The notes beneath the pieces were generated by a model that saw only the letters and a program-made list of their open reading frames with translations, was not told where the DNA came from and did not search any database. Positions 33,686-41,157 of a DNA stretch of 64,000 bases are shown here, piece after piece. Location: assembly GCF_023218075.1 (NCBI RefSeq), contig NZ_JALPTB010000002.1, positions 166,620 to 230,619 of the forward strand. Direction: 5' to 3'. Both the position numbers and the translations under genes were made by a program. Origin of the DNA: Rhodococcus sp. HM1. GTDB lineage: Bacteria; Actinomycetota; Actinomycetes; Mycobacteriales; Mycobacteriaceae. How positions within the stretch are numbered: position 1 is the stretch's first letter; each line of letters opens with the position of its first letter.

Positions 33686-34345
33686 TCAGATCCTGCGCAT
33701 CACCGACACCACCTTGCCCAGCACGACGGCCCGATCTCCGTCGAGGACCGGATACGCCGGATTCCGCGGTTCGAGCTGCACGTGCCCGTTCCGCCGGCGC
33801 AGCACCTTGACGGTGGCCTCGCCGTCGATCATCGCGGCGACGATCTCGCCGGAATGTGCCTCGCTCTGCTGCCGCACCACCACGACGTCGCCGTCGCAGA
33901 TCGCCGCGTCGACCATGGAATCGCCGCGCACCCGCAACCCGAACACGGTGCCGGAACCGACCAGCTCCCGCGGCAGCGCCAGCACGTCGTCGGCGTGCTG
34001 CTCGGCGAGGATCGGCACGCCGGCCGCGATGTCGCCGACGACCGGCACCGGGACCGTCCGATCGGACCCGGCCGGCGCCGACGCGGCGAGGAACGGGCGC
34101 ACGTCCAGCTGACGCGCCACCGCCGAACCCCGCCGCAGGAACCCCTTGTCCTCGAGACTGCGCAGATGCTTGGACACCGACGACGTCGACCGCAGGCCCA
34201 CCGCGTCCCCGATCTGCCGGGTGCTCGGCGCGCACCCGTTGGCCGCTGCCCAGTCCCGGATCACCGCCAGGATCTGCTGCTGCCGCAGCGGCAGGGTCGA
34301 GGCGTCGAGGCCGCCGAACATGTCGAAATCGTCGTAATCGGTCAC
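33686..34345 (-). CDS. LexA-family repressor (probable paralogue)
   Basis: The 219-residue protein has an N-terminal winged helix ([37 protein letters not shown]) and a C-terminal S24 peptidase domain. The self-cleavage site is the Ala-Gly of VGDIAAGVP, the catalytic serine is in [11 protein letters not shown] and the lysine in GEATVKVL. So it can presumably be cleaved with RecA help. The DNA-recognition region differs from typical actinobacterial LexA and no clear SOS box lies upstream, so I regard it as a second LexA-like regulator. Confidence 0.85.
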   Translation of the reverse strand: MTDYDDFDMFGGLDASTLPLRQQQILAVIRDWAAANGCAPSTRQIGDAVGLRSTSSVSKHLRSLEDKGFLRRGSAVARQLDVRPFLAASAPAGSDRTVPVPVVGDIAAGVPILAEQHADDVLALPRELVGSGTVFGLRVRGDSMVDAAICDGDVVVVRQQSEAHSGEIVAAMIDGEATVKVLRRRNGHVQLEPRNPAYPVLDGDRAVVLGKVVSVMRRI

Positions 34346-34387
34346 CCGGCGAATCGTAGTCGCGCGAACGAATCGACCCTCGGGCCG

Positions 34388-35239
34388 TCACCCCACGTCG
34401 AAGGTGGCGGGATCGCCGCCGAGCCGGTTCCCGGTGTCGAGTGCCGAGATCGCGTCGAGCTCGGCCGCATCGAGTTCGAAGTCGAACACGTCCAGGTTCT
34501 GCCGGATCCGGTGCGGGGTCACCGACTTCGGGATCGCCACGTTGCCGATCTGCAGATGCCACCGGAGCACCACCTGCGCGGGCGAGCGGTCGTGCTCGAG
34601 CGCGATCCGCGCGAGGGTGGGATCGTCGAGCAGGCCACGGCCCTGGCCGAGCGGCGACCACGCCTCGGTGACGATGCCGAGTTCGTCGTGCACCCGCCGC
34701 AGTTCGGTCTGCGCGAAATCCGGATGTACCTCGATCTGATTGATCACCGGCACCACGCCGGTGTCCGCGATGATCGTTCGCAACTGCTCCGGCTGGAAGT
34801 TGGACACACCGATCGACCGGGCACGACCGTCGGCCTTCAACTCGGTGAACGCCTGCCAGATCGTTCGATAGTCCTCACGCATCGGCCGCGGCCAGTGGAT
34901 CAGATACAGGTCCACATAGTCCAGCCCCAAACGGTCGAGGGACGCGTCGAACTCGGTGAACACGCGGTCCCGGGTCCACGGACCGTCCGCGCTGTTCCAC
35001 AGCTTGGTGGTGACGAACAGTTCGTCGCGCGGTACTCCCGCCGCCGCGATCGCCCGGCCGGTACCGACCTCGTTCCCGTAGATCGCAGCCGTGTCGATAC
35101 TGCGATATCCGATGGTCAGAGCGCTGGTGACCGCGGTGAAGCACTCGTCGTCGGGCACCTGCCACACCCCGAACCCGATCTGCGGGATCGAGTTTCCGTC
35201 GTCGAGAGTCACATTCGGTACCGGGTTCGCAACAGTCAT
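34388..35239 (-). CDS. aldo/keto reductase
   Basis: The 283-residue protein is an AKR5-type aldo/keto reductase, like 2,5-diketo-gluconate reductase. The catalytic tetrad is seen as Asp and Tyr in DTAAIYGNE, Lys in VTTKLW and His in LIHWP. The C-terminal IPKSVTPHRIRQN binds the NADPH phosphate. ATG 35239 is chosen because upstream residues are not family-like. It probably detoxifies carbonyls. Confidence 0.9.
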   Translation of the reverse strand: MTVANPVPNVTLDDGNSIPQIGFGVWQVPDDECFTAVTSALTIGYRSIDTAAIYGNEVGTGRAIAAAGVPRDELFVTTKLWNSADGPWTRDRVFTEFDASLDRLGLDYVDLYLIHWPRPMREDYRTIWQAFTELKADGRARSIGVSNFQPEQLRTIIADTGVVPVINQIEVHPDFAQTELRRVHDELGIVTEAWSPLGQGRGLLDDPTLARIALEHDRSPAQVVLRWHLQIGNVAIPKSVTPHRIRQNLDVFDFELDAAELDAISALDTGNRLGGDPATFDVG

Positions 35240-35284
35240 GCCCGGACCAACGACCGGACCCGGAATCTTGTTCCCCGGATGCCC

Positions 35285-35311
35285 GGTTTCGTTGTCCGTG
35301 CGGCCGGGTAA
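35285..35311 (+). promoter_or_regulatory. SigF-type promoter, leaderless
   Basis: GGTTTC (35285-35290), 15 bases, GGGTAA (35306-35311), eight bases before ATG 35320. Confidence 0.65.
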
Positions 35312-35319
35312 CCGCCCGC

Positions 35320-35586
35320 ATGGCGAATACAACGAATCGCGGTCGCTCCACGACGGGAAGCCGGTTCGCAGGATGGGCCGGGTATGTGTGCGTCCTGGCA
35401 GGCGTCGCCGCGATAGCTCTGGTCCTGACGGCCGCCGGTGGCGGTTTCGAAGGCTGGACGGCTGTCGGAACGATCGTTGCCGTCGCCCTGATCGTCGTGG
35501 GGGCAGTGATGATCGTGCTCAACTTCCGAAGTCGTCGGCTCGGCGGATCCGGTGGCACGTCCACCCACGAACCCGGAGTGCTGTAG
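35320..35586 (+). CDS. small two-helix membrane protein
   Basis: The 88-residue protein has two predicted membrane helices (about residues 19-40 and 46-68), a basic N-terminus and a Gly-rich tail. No family was recognised. It starts at ATG 35320, eight bases after a SigF-type -10 box, and its stop overlaps the HemK-like start, so the pair and probably the CDGSH gene form an operon. Confidence 0.72.
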   Translation: MANTTNRGRSTTGSRFAGWAGYVCVLAGVAAIALVLTAAGGGFEGWTAVGTIVAVALIVVGAVMIVLNFRSRRLGGSGGTSTHEPGVL

Positions 35587-36284
35587 TGGTGCGACCCGAC
35601 ATGTTGTGGAGAATGCCGGGAGTGTATCGGCCGCAAGAGGATTCGTGGCTGCTGGCGCAAGCCTACGGTTCCGCCGGCCCGCCGCCGGGTGCAAAGGTCC
35701 TCGACTTCTGTACCGGCACCGGAATCCTGGCGGTCACGGCGGCGCGAGCGGGTGCCGAATCGGTGACGGCACTGGACATCGCGCCCCGCGCGGTGTTCAC
35801 CGCTCGGCTCAACGCGTGGTCGCGGCGACTGCCCATCCGGGTGCTTCGCGGGGGCCTCGGCGTTGCGCACAGGCTCGCGCCGTTCGACGTGATCGTCTCG
35901 AATCCGCCCTACGTGCCGGCGCCCGGTGGAGCCTACGATCCGCGCTGGGATGCCGGCCCGAACGGGCGTTCCGTCGTCGACCCGCTGTGCCGGGAGATCC
36001 CGAAGCTGTTGAGGCCCGGAGGATTCGCGCTCGTCGTGCACTCGGAGTTCACCGGCGTGGACACCACCTTGGAGATGCTGCGCGCCGGGGGCGCGAAGGC
36101 CACCGTGGTCGCGCGGGAGCGCATACCGTTCGGCCCCGTGATGCGAAGTCGAACCGAATATCTGAAGCAGCTTCGAAACGATTCTGCGGCAGACGCTTCC
36201 GTTCTCACAGTCGAGAACGAGACCGAAATCGAGACCGAGGAAGTGGTGGTGATCCGTGCCGACCGACCGGAACACACGGGATGA
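35586..36284 (+). CDS. HemK2/PrmC-like protein methyltransferase
   Basis: The 232-residue protein is a class I SAM methyltransferase. It shows the motif I segment VLDFCTGTGILAVTAA and the substrate loop VSNPPYVP that marks glutamine/adenine-type N-methyltransferases. The YRPQEDSWLLA N-terminus is typical of the HemK2/Mtq2 branch. It probably methylates a glutamine or lysine of a protein. GTG 35586 overlaps the upstream stop; ATG 35601 is an alternative. The tail after residue 205 is acidic. Confidence 0.82.
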   Translation: MVRPDMLWRMPGVYRPQEDSWLLAQAYGSAGPPPGAKVLDFCTGTGILAVTAARAGAESVTALDIAPRAVFTARLNAWSRRLPIRVLRGGLGVAHRLAPFDVIVSNPPYVPAPGGAYDPRWDAGPNGRSVVDPLCREIPKLLRPGGFALVVHSEFTGVDTTLEMLRAGGAKATVVARERIPFGPVMRSRTEYLKQLRNDSAADASVLTVENETEIETEEVVVIRADRPEHTG

Positions 36285-36486
36285 CACGCGGGTGGATGTG
36301 CGGACCGTCCGGCTGGTGCCGGGCGGTCCCATGCTCGTCGAGGGACCGGTGCGGATCGTGGGTGAGGACGGCACCGAGGTGACGTCCGATCGGTTCGTGG
36401 TCGCGGTGTGCCGCTGCCATCGCAGCGGCATCTATCCGTTGTGCGACACCAGTCACCGCCGGAGCGCTCGCGCGCCCCGGCGGTGA
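36256..36486 (+). CDS. CDGSH-type iron-sulfur protein
   Basis: The 76-residue protein has one CDGSH domain. Cys52, Cys54, Cys63 and His67 are the four expected ligands of a [2Fe-2S] cluster. The family glycine after CD is threonine here (CDTSH). It may be a redox or Fe-S transfer protein. It overlaps the methyltransferase gene by 29 bases, an arrangement seen in other actinobacteria. The start is GTG 36256. Confidence 0.85.
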   Translation: MPTDRNTRDDTRVDVRTVRLVPGGPMLVEGPVRIVGEDGTEVTSDRFVVAVCRCHRSGIYPLCDTSHRRSARAPRR

Positions 36487-36492
36487 GAAGAG

Positions 36493-36648
36493 TCAGTACC
36501 AGTGCCTGCGGCCGCCGACGGCCCGTCCGGTGGCGCCGAGCAATGCCAGAATGACGCCCACCACGAGGAGGATGATACCGAGCGTCCACAGGATCGAGAT
36601 CCCGGTCAGGAATCCGACCACCAGAAGGATCAGGCCGAGGATGATCAT
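36493..36648 (-). CDS. DUF6131-like small membrane protein
   Basis: The 51-residue protein starts MIILGLILLVVGFLTGISIL and has two hydrophobic helices joined by a short turn with a Trp, ending in GRAVGGRRHWY. This is the pattern of DUF6131 proteins. Its function is unknown. ATG 36648 lies 57 bases after a SigF-type promoter. Confidence 0.8.
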   Translation of the reverse strand: MIILGLILLVVGFLTGISILWTLGIILLVVGVILALLGATGRAVGGRRHWY

Positions 36649-36705
36649 GATCGTCTACCTTGCTGTCGGTGCCCGTGCTCGAATCGGCTCGGACGATGGG
36701 GGAGA

Positions 36706-36731
36706 ATACCCCGATCCCGGCAATTCAAACC
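36706..36731 (-). promoter_or_regulatory. SigF-type promoter of DUF6131-like gene
   Basis: On the reverse strand GGTTTG (36726-36731), 14 bases, GGGTAT (36706-36711). Confidence 0.65.
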
Positions 36732-36864
36732 GTCGAGTACCGACTCGTCGACGGTCACCCGGATGCCGCCCGACCACATCGGATATCTGTTCCCGCATCG
36801 CAATCCACAGGCAGTGCAATACGCGAACATGGCGCAACCGGGCGAACGGTGGCATGGTCGAAGC

Positions 36865-37245
36865 ATGCCTACTTCGGAGAACCCCGGGGCGAGCGTCCCC
36901 GGTGAGTACAGCGTCGACGACGAAGATCAGTTGCAGCCCGAGGACACCCTCGTCGATCGCGGTGTCGACGACGTTCTGGACGAAGGGATCTCACCGCCCG
37001 AGCGCCCCGTCGGTCTCGAACCGCACGACGACCTCGAATCCCGCCTCGCGGAAGAGGAACCCGATACGGGCTCGGGCGGTGCCGACACCGCCCGCGCGGG
37101 CCGGCTCGTCGCGCCGGACGAGGGGACGGGCGAGGACACCGAAGCCGAACTCGTCGCCGAGGACGTCGGAATCGACGGTGGGGGAGCCGGAGCCGAGGAA
37201 GCGGCCGTGCACGTCGTCGACGAGGACGACCTCGAGAGAGGCTGA
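36865..37245 (+). CDS. DUF5709-like acidic protein
   Basis: The 126-residue protein is strongly acidic and likely disordered, with the motif EDQLQPEDTLVDRGVDDVLD in residues about 20-40. That is the hallmark of DUF5709 proteins of actinobacteria. No function is known. ATG 36865 lacks a clear ribosome binding site, which leaves the start slightly open. Confidence 0.75.
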   Translation: MPTSENPGASVPGEYSVDDEDQLQPEDTLVDRGVDDVLDEGISPPERPVGLEPHDDLESRLAEEEPDTGSGGADTARAGRLVAPDEGTGEDTEAELVAEDVGIDGGGAGAEEAAVHVVDEDDLERG

Positions 37246-37283
37246 ACGGAGAGGCGCTGAACGGCTAAGGGGCCGAACGGGTC

Positions 37284-38282
37284 TCAGGTAGCCTCGACCG
37301 GTTCGAGCAGCGATGACTCGTCGCGGGACCACCGGTCGAGCAGATGGCTGCCGAGCCGGCCCTCGAGGAACTCGATGGCTTCCGCCCCGAAGACCACATC
37401 ACCGGCCGCATCCGGATCGCGGTCGAGCAGGTCCCCGACGACGTCGTGTCGTAACACCAGCTCGTGCACCGCATCCGCCTCGACGTGCTCGGTGTAGAAC
37501 CGGACGCATTCCGGGGCGGCATCCAGGCGTTCGAGTGCCTGCACCATCCGGCGCGCACTCGGACCTGTCGTCATCTCGGCGGCCGCGAACTGGCCGACGA
37601 GCATGCCGATGCGGGAGCGATGCAGGGCACACATCGACATGAAGTTCACCGGTGCCAGGGTGAGCGCCGGCACGCGGTCGAGATATCCCAGATAGGTGTC
37701 GTCCAATCCGGCCGCGACCATCAGATCGGCGAACAACTGCGCGTGCACACGGTCGTGGTGCCCCGCGCCGTACTCGTCGAATTCGACGGCCACCAGCGTC
37801 GCCTTGGCCCGGCCGGTGAGGCGCGGAATGGCCCAGGCCTGCGGATCGGCTTCCTTGAGCTGGTAGATGGACCGGTGCACGAAGTACTCCCGCAGCTGCG
37901 ACCACGTGCCCTGCTCGGCCAGGTGGTGGGACACGCTCCAGGCGTCGCGGGGCTCGCGGCACACCGCGTCGAAGGTTGCGTCGACATCCGTACCTCCCGG
38001 GACATCGGCGCGCAGCCGGTCCAGGAACGACCGTTCGAGCGCGGCGCGCACACCGAGCGGACCCGGCGCCCACTCCCAACCGGGATCGACCTCGGGGAAT
38101 CCCCGGTAGTGCAGTTCGTAGAGCACCGTCAGCGCCAATTGCACGTCGTCGCCGTACGGGTCCACGTCGGCGGGTGGATGCGGCCACGGTGACTCGTCCG
38201 GTGTCCCGGTGAGCCGGGTGACGACCGCATCGGAAATCGGCCCGCGCGGCCGCGGCAGCGGGGCGGCAGCTGGAGAACGCAT
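37284..38282 (-). CDS. iron-containing redox (haem-oxygenase-like) protein
   Basis: The 332-residue protein belongs to the haem-oxygenase-like iron-containing redox enzyme family. It has LYELHYRGF, a histidine/glutamate helix in VEFDEYGAGHHDRVHAQLF, CALHRSRIGMLVG and RFYTEHVEADAVHE, together enough for a diiron site. The reaction is unknown. ATG 38282 lies eight bases after the SigF-type -10 box, so it should be leaderless. It is divergent from the SDR gene. Confidence 0.82.
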   Translation of the reverse strand: MRSPAAAPLPRPRGPISDAVVTRLTGTPDESPWPHPPADVDPYGDDVQLALTVLYELHYRGFPEVDPGWEWAPGPLGVRAALERSFLDRLRADVPGGTDVDATFDAVCREPRDAWSVSHHLAEQGTWSQLREYFVHRSIYQLKEADPQAWAIPRLTGRAKATLVAVEFDEYGAGHHDRVHAQLFADLMVAAGLDDTYLGYLDRVPALTLAPVNFMSMCALHRSRIGMLVGQFAAAEMTTGPSARRMVQALERLDAAPECVRFYTEHVEADAVHELVLRHDVVGDLLDRDPDAAGDVVFGAEAIEFLEGRLGSHLLDRWSRDESSLLEPVEAT

Positions 38283-38290
38283 GGTCGCGG

Positions 38291-38317
38291 ATACCCGGAG
38301 CGGGGCGGAAGGAAACC
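38291..38317 (-). promoter_or_regulatory. SigF-type promoter, leaderless
   Basis: On the reverse strand GGTTTC (38312-38317), 15 bases, GGGTAT (38291-38296), eight bases before ATG 38282. Confidence 0.7.
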
Positions 38318-38321
38318 GTCG

Positions 38322-38347
38322 GGTGTGAACCGGGCAGCGGCGGGTAT
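38322..38347 (+). promoter_or_regulatory. SigF-type promoter, leaderless
   Basis: GGTGTG (38322-38327), 14 bases, GGGTAT (38342-38347), nine bases before ATG 38357. It is back to back with the reverse-strand promoter. Confidence 0.7.
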
Positions 38348-38356
38348 CCGCCGGTC

Positions 38357-39223
38357 ATGAGCAGCGATGACCAGGAACATGTACATCCTCCGCACACGAT
38401 CGACTATCCCGGCGAAACCGCGGACATGGCCGACGAGCCCAGGGACGAGATGCGCGGATACCGCGGTCGCGGACTGCTCGAAGGGCGCAAGGCGCTGATC
38501 ACCGGCGGGGACTCGGGGATCGGCCGCGCGGTCGCGGTCGCGTTCGCCAAGGAAGGCGCGGACATCGCCATCGCGTACCTCGAGGAGGACCGGGACGCCG
38601 AGCACACCGCGGAGCTGGTGCGGCGGGAAGGGTGCGACTGCCACCTGTTCCGGGGCGATCTCGCCGATCCGGCGCACTGCCGGGAGGTGGTGTCCGAGGC
38701 GGCCGCTCGACTCGGTGGCCTGCAGATCCTGGTGAACAACGTGGCCTACCAGGAGCCGGTCGACGACTTCGCCGATCTCGACGAAGCGCAGTGGCGCCGC
38801 ACGTTCGCGGTGAACATCGACAGCTTCTATCACGTCACGAAGGCCGCGCTCGACCACCTGCCGTCCGGATCGTCGATCATCAACACCTCCTCGATCAACG
38901 GGCTGCGCGGCAACAAGTCCCTCATCGACTACGCAGCCACCAAGGGGGCTGTGCTGGCGCTGACCTATTCGCTCGCACAGGCGTTGCAGGACAGAGGAAT
39001 CCGCGTGAACTGCGTCGCTCCGGGGCCGGTGTGGACTCCGCTGATCCCCGCCACCATGGACGAGGAGAAGGTCGCGGACTTCGGCAAGCAGGCGCCGTAC
39101 GGGCGCGCGGCGCAACCCGACGAGATCGCACCGTCCTACGTGTTCTTCGCGTCGAACACGATGTCGTCGTACTACAGCGGTGAGGTGCTGGCGCCGATCG
39201 GGGGCGAGACGCTACCCGGCTGA
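38357..39223 (+). CDS. SDR-family oxidoreductase, YdaD/GSP39 type
   Basis: The 288-residue protein is a short-chain dehydrogenase with the Rossmann motif ALITGGDSGIGRAVAVAF, the NNVAYQ segment and the catalytic Ser and Tyr-x3-Lys in NTSSINGLRGNKSLIDYAATK (described by position, about residues 177-197). The longer N-terminus with IDYPGETADM is typical of general stress protein 39-like enzymes. The start ATG 38357 is predicted to be leaderless. Confidence 0.9.
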   Translation: MSSDDQEHVHPPHTIDYPGETADMADEPRDEMRGYRGRGLLEGRKALITGGDSGIGRAVAVAFAKEGADIAIAYLEEDRDAEHTAELVRREGCDCHLFRGDLADPAHCREVVSEAAARLGGLQILVNNVAYQEPVDDFADLDEAQWRRTFAVNIDSFYHVTKAALDHLPSGSSIINTSSINGLRGNKSLIDYAATKGAVLALTYSLAQALQDRGIRVNCVAPGPVWTPLIPATMDEEKVADFGKQAPYGRAAQPDEIAPSYVFFASNTMSSYYSGEVLAPIGGETLPG

Positions 39224-39320
39224 CCGCGGTGCGGTCGATCGATGCTGACCGCGGTGCGGTCGATCGATGCTGACCGCGGTGCGGTCGATCGATGCCGCCC
39301 GCGGTGCGGTCGGTGCATCC
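39221..39320. repeat. four tandem 25-bp repeats
   Basis: Three perfect copies of a 25-base unit lie at 39221-39245, 39246-39270 and 39271-39295, followed by a degenerate fourth. Each has an internal inverted repeat (GACCGC-GGT-GCGGTC), so each can form a hairpin. The first unit contains the stop codon of the SDR gene, and the array ends three bases before the convergent DUF6328 gene's stop. Confidence 0.85.
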
Positions 39321-39322
39321 CG

Positions 39323-39877
39323 CTACTCGTTCCGGTGCTCCTCGCTCTGCTTCGGGTCGGGGTGCCGCCTGGCGCGACGGCGGAAGCGCCACGGGTAGAG
39401 GATCCAGATCGCGATGAACAGCGCGGCGGTGCACACTCCGGCGACGGTCGCCGCGGTCGAGTTGATCACGAGCCCGACCACGAGCATGGCGACCCCGGTC
39501 ATCGACACCCCGAGCAGGAGCAGCCCGGCGAGTGCGAACCTGTGCGCGGTGAGCACCAGCCGGTCCAGTTGCCTACGCCGGAAGAGGAGCCGATGCATGC
39601 TGACCGGCGCGACGAGGAGGATGGTCGCCGCAATCGAGGCGAGGACGGTGATCAGATAGATGCCCTTCTCGTTCCTCGACAGGGCGCTGAAGGCGTTCTG
39701 GAACGGCAGGGTCAGGAGGAAGCCGGTGAGCAGTTGCACGCCGGTCTGGACGACACGCAGTTCCTGCAGCAGGCTGGACCAGTTCCGGTCGAGTTGTTGG
39801 GCGTCGCTCTCGTAGCGGCGCGAGTACGTGGTCTCGGGTGGCTCGTCCTCGTCCTCGAACGGGTTGGAACGCGTCAT
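39323..39877 (-). CDS. DUF6328-like membrane protein
   Basis: The 184-residue protein matches DUF6328 membrane proteins: WSSLLQELRVVQTGVQLLTG then LTLPFQNAF and SRNEKGIYLITVLAS. It has about four membrane helices (residues about 45-62, 73-95, 110-130, 138-160) and a basic C-terminus. No function is known. It converges with the SDR gene, with the 25-bp repeat array between them. Confidence 0.8.
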   Translation of the reverse strand: MTRSNPFEDEDEPPETTYSRRYESDAQQLDRNWSSLLQELRVVQTGVQLLTGFLLTLPFQNAFSALSRNEKGIYLITVLASIAATILLVAPVSMHRLLFRRRQLDRLVLTAHRFALAGLLLLGVSMTGVAMLVVGLVINSTAATVAGVCTAALFIAIWILYPWRFRRRARRHPDPKQSEEHRNE

Positions 39878-39934
39878 CAGTCAAAACTGCCATGCTGCCC
39901 GGCTCAGCAGGGGCGATGTGCGCGTTTCGCAACC

Positions 39935-39960
39935 TTGTGACGCGGATCACCGTGGGGTAC
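39935..39960 (+). promoter_or_regulatory. possible SigF-type promoter
   Basis: TTGTGA (39935-39940), 14 bases, GGGTAC (39955-39960), 48 bases before ATG 40009. The -35 match is only fair. Confidence 0.45.
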
Positions 39961-40008
39961 CGTCGGCAGCACCGGACCAGGTATTCGTCCTTGCGGAAGG
40001 AGTGTCGT

Positions 40009-40230
40009 ATGAAACTCAACCTCTTCGTCGCCTGGGCGGGATACACCCTCGGGTTGCTTGCGATCGCATGCCTCGCCCTGTTCCTGCTTGCGGCGGGATA
40101 CGGCCACACCGGACCGGCAATCGTCGCCGGGATCAGCACCCTCGTCGTTGCCGGAATCGCGATGGCGATGATCGGAGGCACGATCCATCACGACCACAAG
40201 GTGCACCGGGTAACGCCCAAGTTGTTCTGA
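40009..40230 (+). CDS. small two-helix membrane protein
   Basis: The 73-residue protein has two membrane helices (about residues 6-29 and 35-56) and a His-rich end, GGTIHHDHKVHRVTPKLF, on the cytosolic side that could bind metal. No family was recognised. GGAAGGAG precedes ATG 40009. A strong terminator follows. Confidence 0.72.
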   Translation: MKLNLFVAWAGYTLGLLAIACLALFLLAAGYGHTGPAIVAGISTLVVAGIAMAMIGGTIHHDHKVHRVTPKLF

Positions 40231-40249
40231 CCCGGAGCCGACCCGATCG

Positions 40250-40289
40250 GCCTGGCGCAGCCCTCAGGACTGCGCCAGGCGCTGTTTTT
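40250..40289 (+). terminator. intrinsic terminator
   Basis: An 11-bp stem (40250-40260 with 40270-40280) is followed by a run of five T at 40285-40289. It lies within the end of the convergent ppk2 gene, whose stop codon is in the loop. Confidence 0.8.
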
Positions 40290-41127
40290 CGAGTTCGACG
40301 TCGAACTGTGCTGCGGGCCAGTCCAGATCGAGGCGTTCGAGCGCGTCGATCAGGAGTTCGCCGACCGCGATGCGGCTGAACCACTTGCGGTTGGACGGGA
40401 TGACATACCACGGCGCGTAATCGGTGTTGGTCTTGTCGAGCATCGCCTGGTACGCCTCCTGATACTCGGGCCACAAGGCGCGTTCGGTGACGTCCGACGG
40501 GTTGTACTTCCAGTGCTTGTCCGGGCGCTCGAGGCGCTCGGCCAGGCGCTTCTTCTGTTCGTCGAGCGAGACGAACATGGCGACCTTCACGATCGTGGTC
40601 CCACTGTCGACGATTTCCCGTTCGAACTGGTTGATCTCGTCGTATCGGGTGCTCCAGACCTTCTCCGGGACCAGATTGTGCACGCGCACGACGAGCACGT
40701 CCTCGTAGTGCGAGCGGTCGAACACGCCGATCTGCCCGGCGCGGGGCAGTGCCTTGTGGATCCGCCACAGGTAGTGGTGCTGCTTCTCCTCCGGCGTGGG
40801 GACCCCGAACGAGGCGTGGTCGACCCCCTGCGGGTCGACGTGCCCGATGACGTGGCGCACCATTCCGCCCTTGCCGGCGGTGTCCATGCCCTGCAGCACC
40901 AGCAGTACCGATCGCCGGTCACCCGAGCGGCCGTTCGCGAACAGCTTCTCCTGCAGGTCCGACAGGTACGCGCCGCGTTCCTCGAGAAGGCGTGTGCCGA
41001 GTTCCTTGTCGCCCTCGAACCCCGGGGTGGCGTCCGCGTCGATTTCGGCGACGCGGGTATGCGGGCCGGCCCGCAGTGCCTCGGTGGCAGGAATCGTCCA
41101 CGGGCTGTTCTCGGCGTCCTTCGACAT
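40264..41127 (-). CDS. ppk2: polyphosphate kinase 2
   Basis: The 287-residue protein is a PPK2 enzyme that transfers phosphate between polyphosphate and nucleotides. The Walker A loop is GMDTAGKGG, the Walker B-type motif is VFDRSHYEDV, and the lid region includes VSLDEQKKRLAERL. The single-domain length fits class I or III. It is beside DUF4873 and far from ppk1. With the Ppx/GppA protein at 19482 it suggests polyphosphate turnover in stress. Confidence 0.92.
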   Translation of the reverse strand: MSKDAENSPWTIPATEALRAGPHTRVAEIDADATPGFEGDKELGTRLLEERGAYLSDLQEKLFANGRSGDRRSVLLVLQGMDTAGKGGMVRHVIGHVDPQGVDHASFGVPTPEEKQHHYLWRIHKALPRAGQIGVFDRSHYEDVLVVRVHNLVPEKVWSTRYDEINQFEREIVDSGTTIVKVAMFVSLDEQKKRLAERLERPDKHWKYNPSDVTERALWPEYQEAYQAMLDKTNTDYAPWYVIPSNRKWFSRIAVGELLIDALERLDLDWPAAQFDVELEKQRLAQS

Positions 41128-41157
41128 GGCACGAAGCGTGCCACACGCCGGCCGTCG

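Noticed and set aside
30468..34112. 1214-codon forward open frame over the nitrite reductase-like and lexA-like genes
   Set aside because: The opposite strand encodes two clear conserved proteins, and this frame shows no domain.
35239..35281. SigF-type promoter for the aldo/keto reductase
   Set aside because: A GGGTCC and GGCATC pair is present, but both boxes deviate from the set and the spacing is loose.
39221..39320. Possible CRISPR array
   Set aside because: The 25-bp units are directly adjacent with no spacers, and no cas genes are present.
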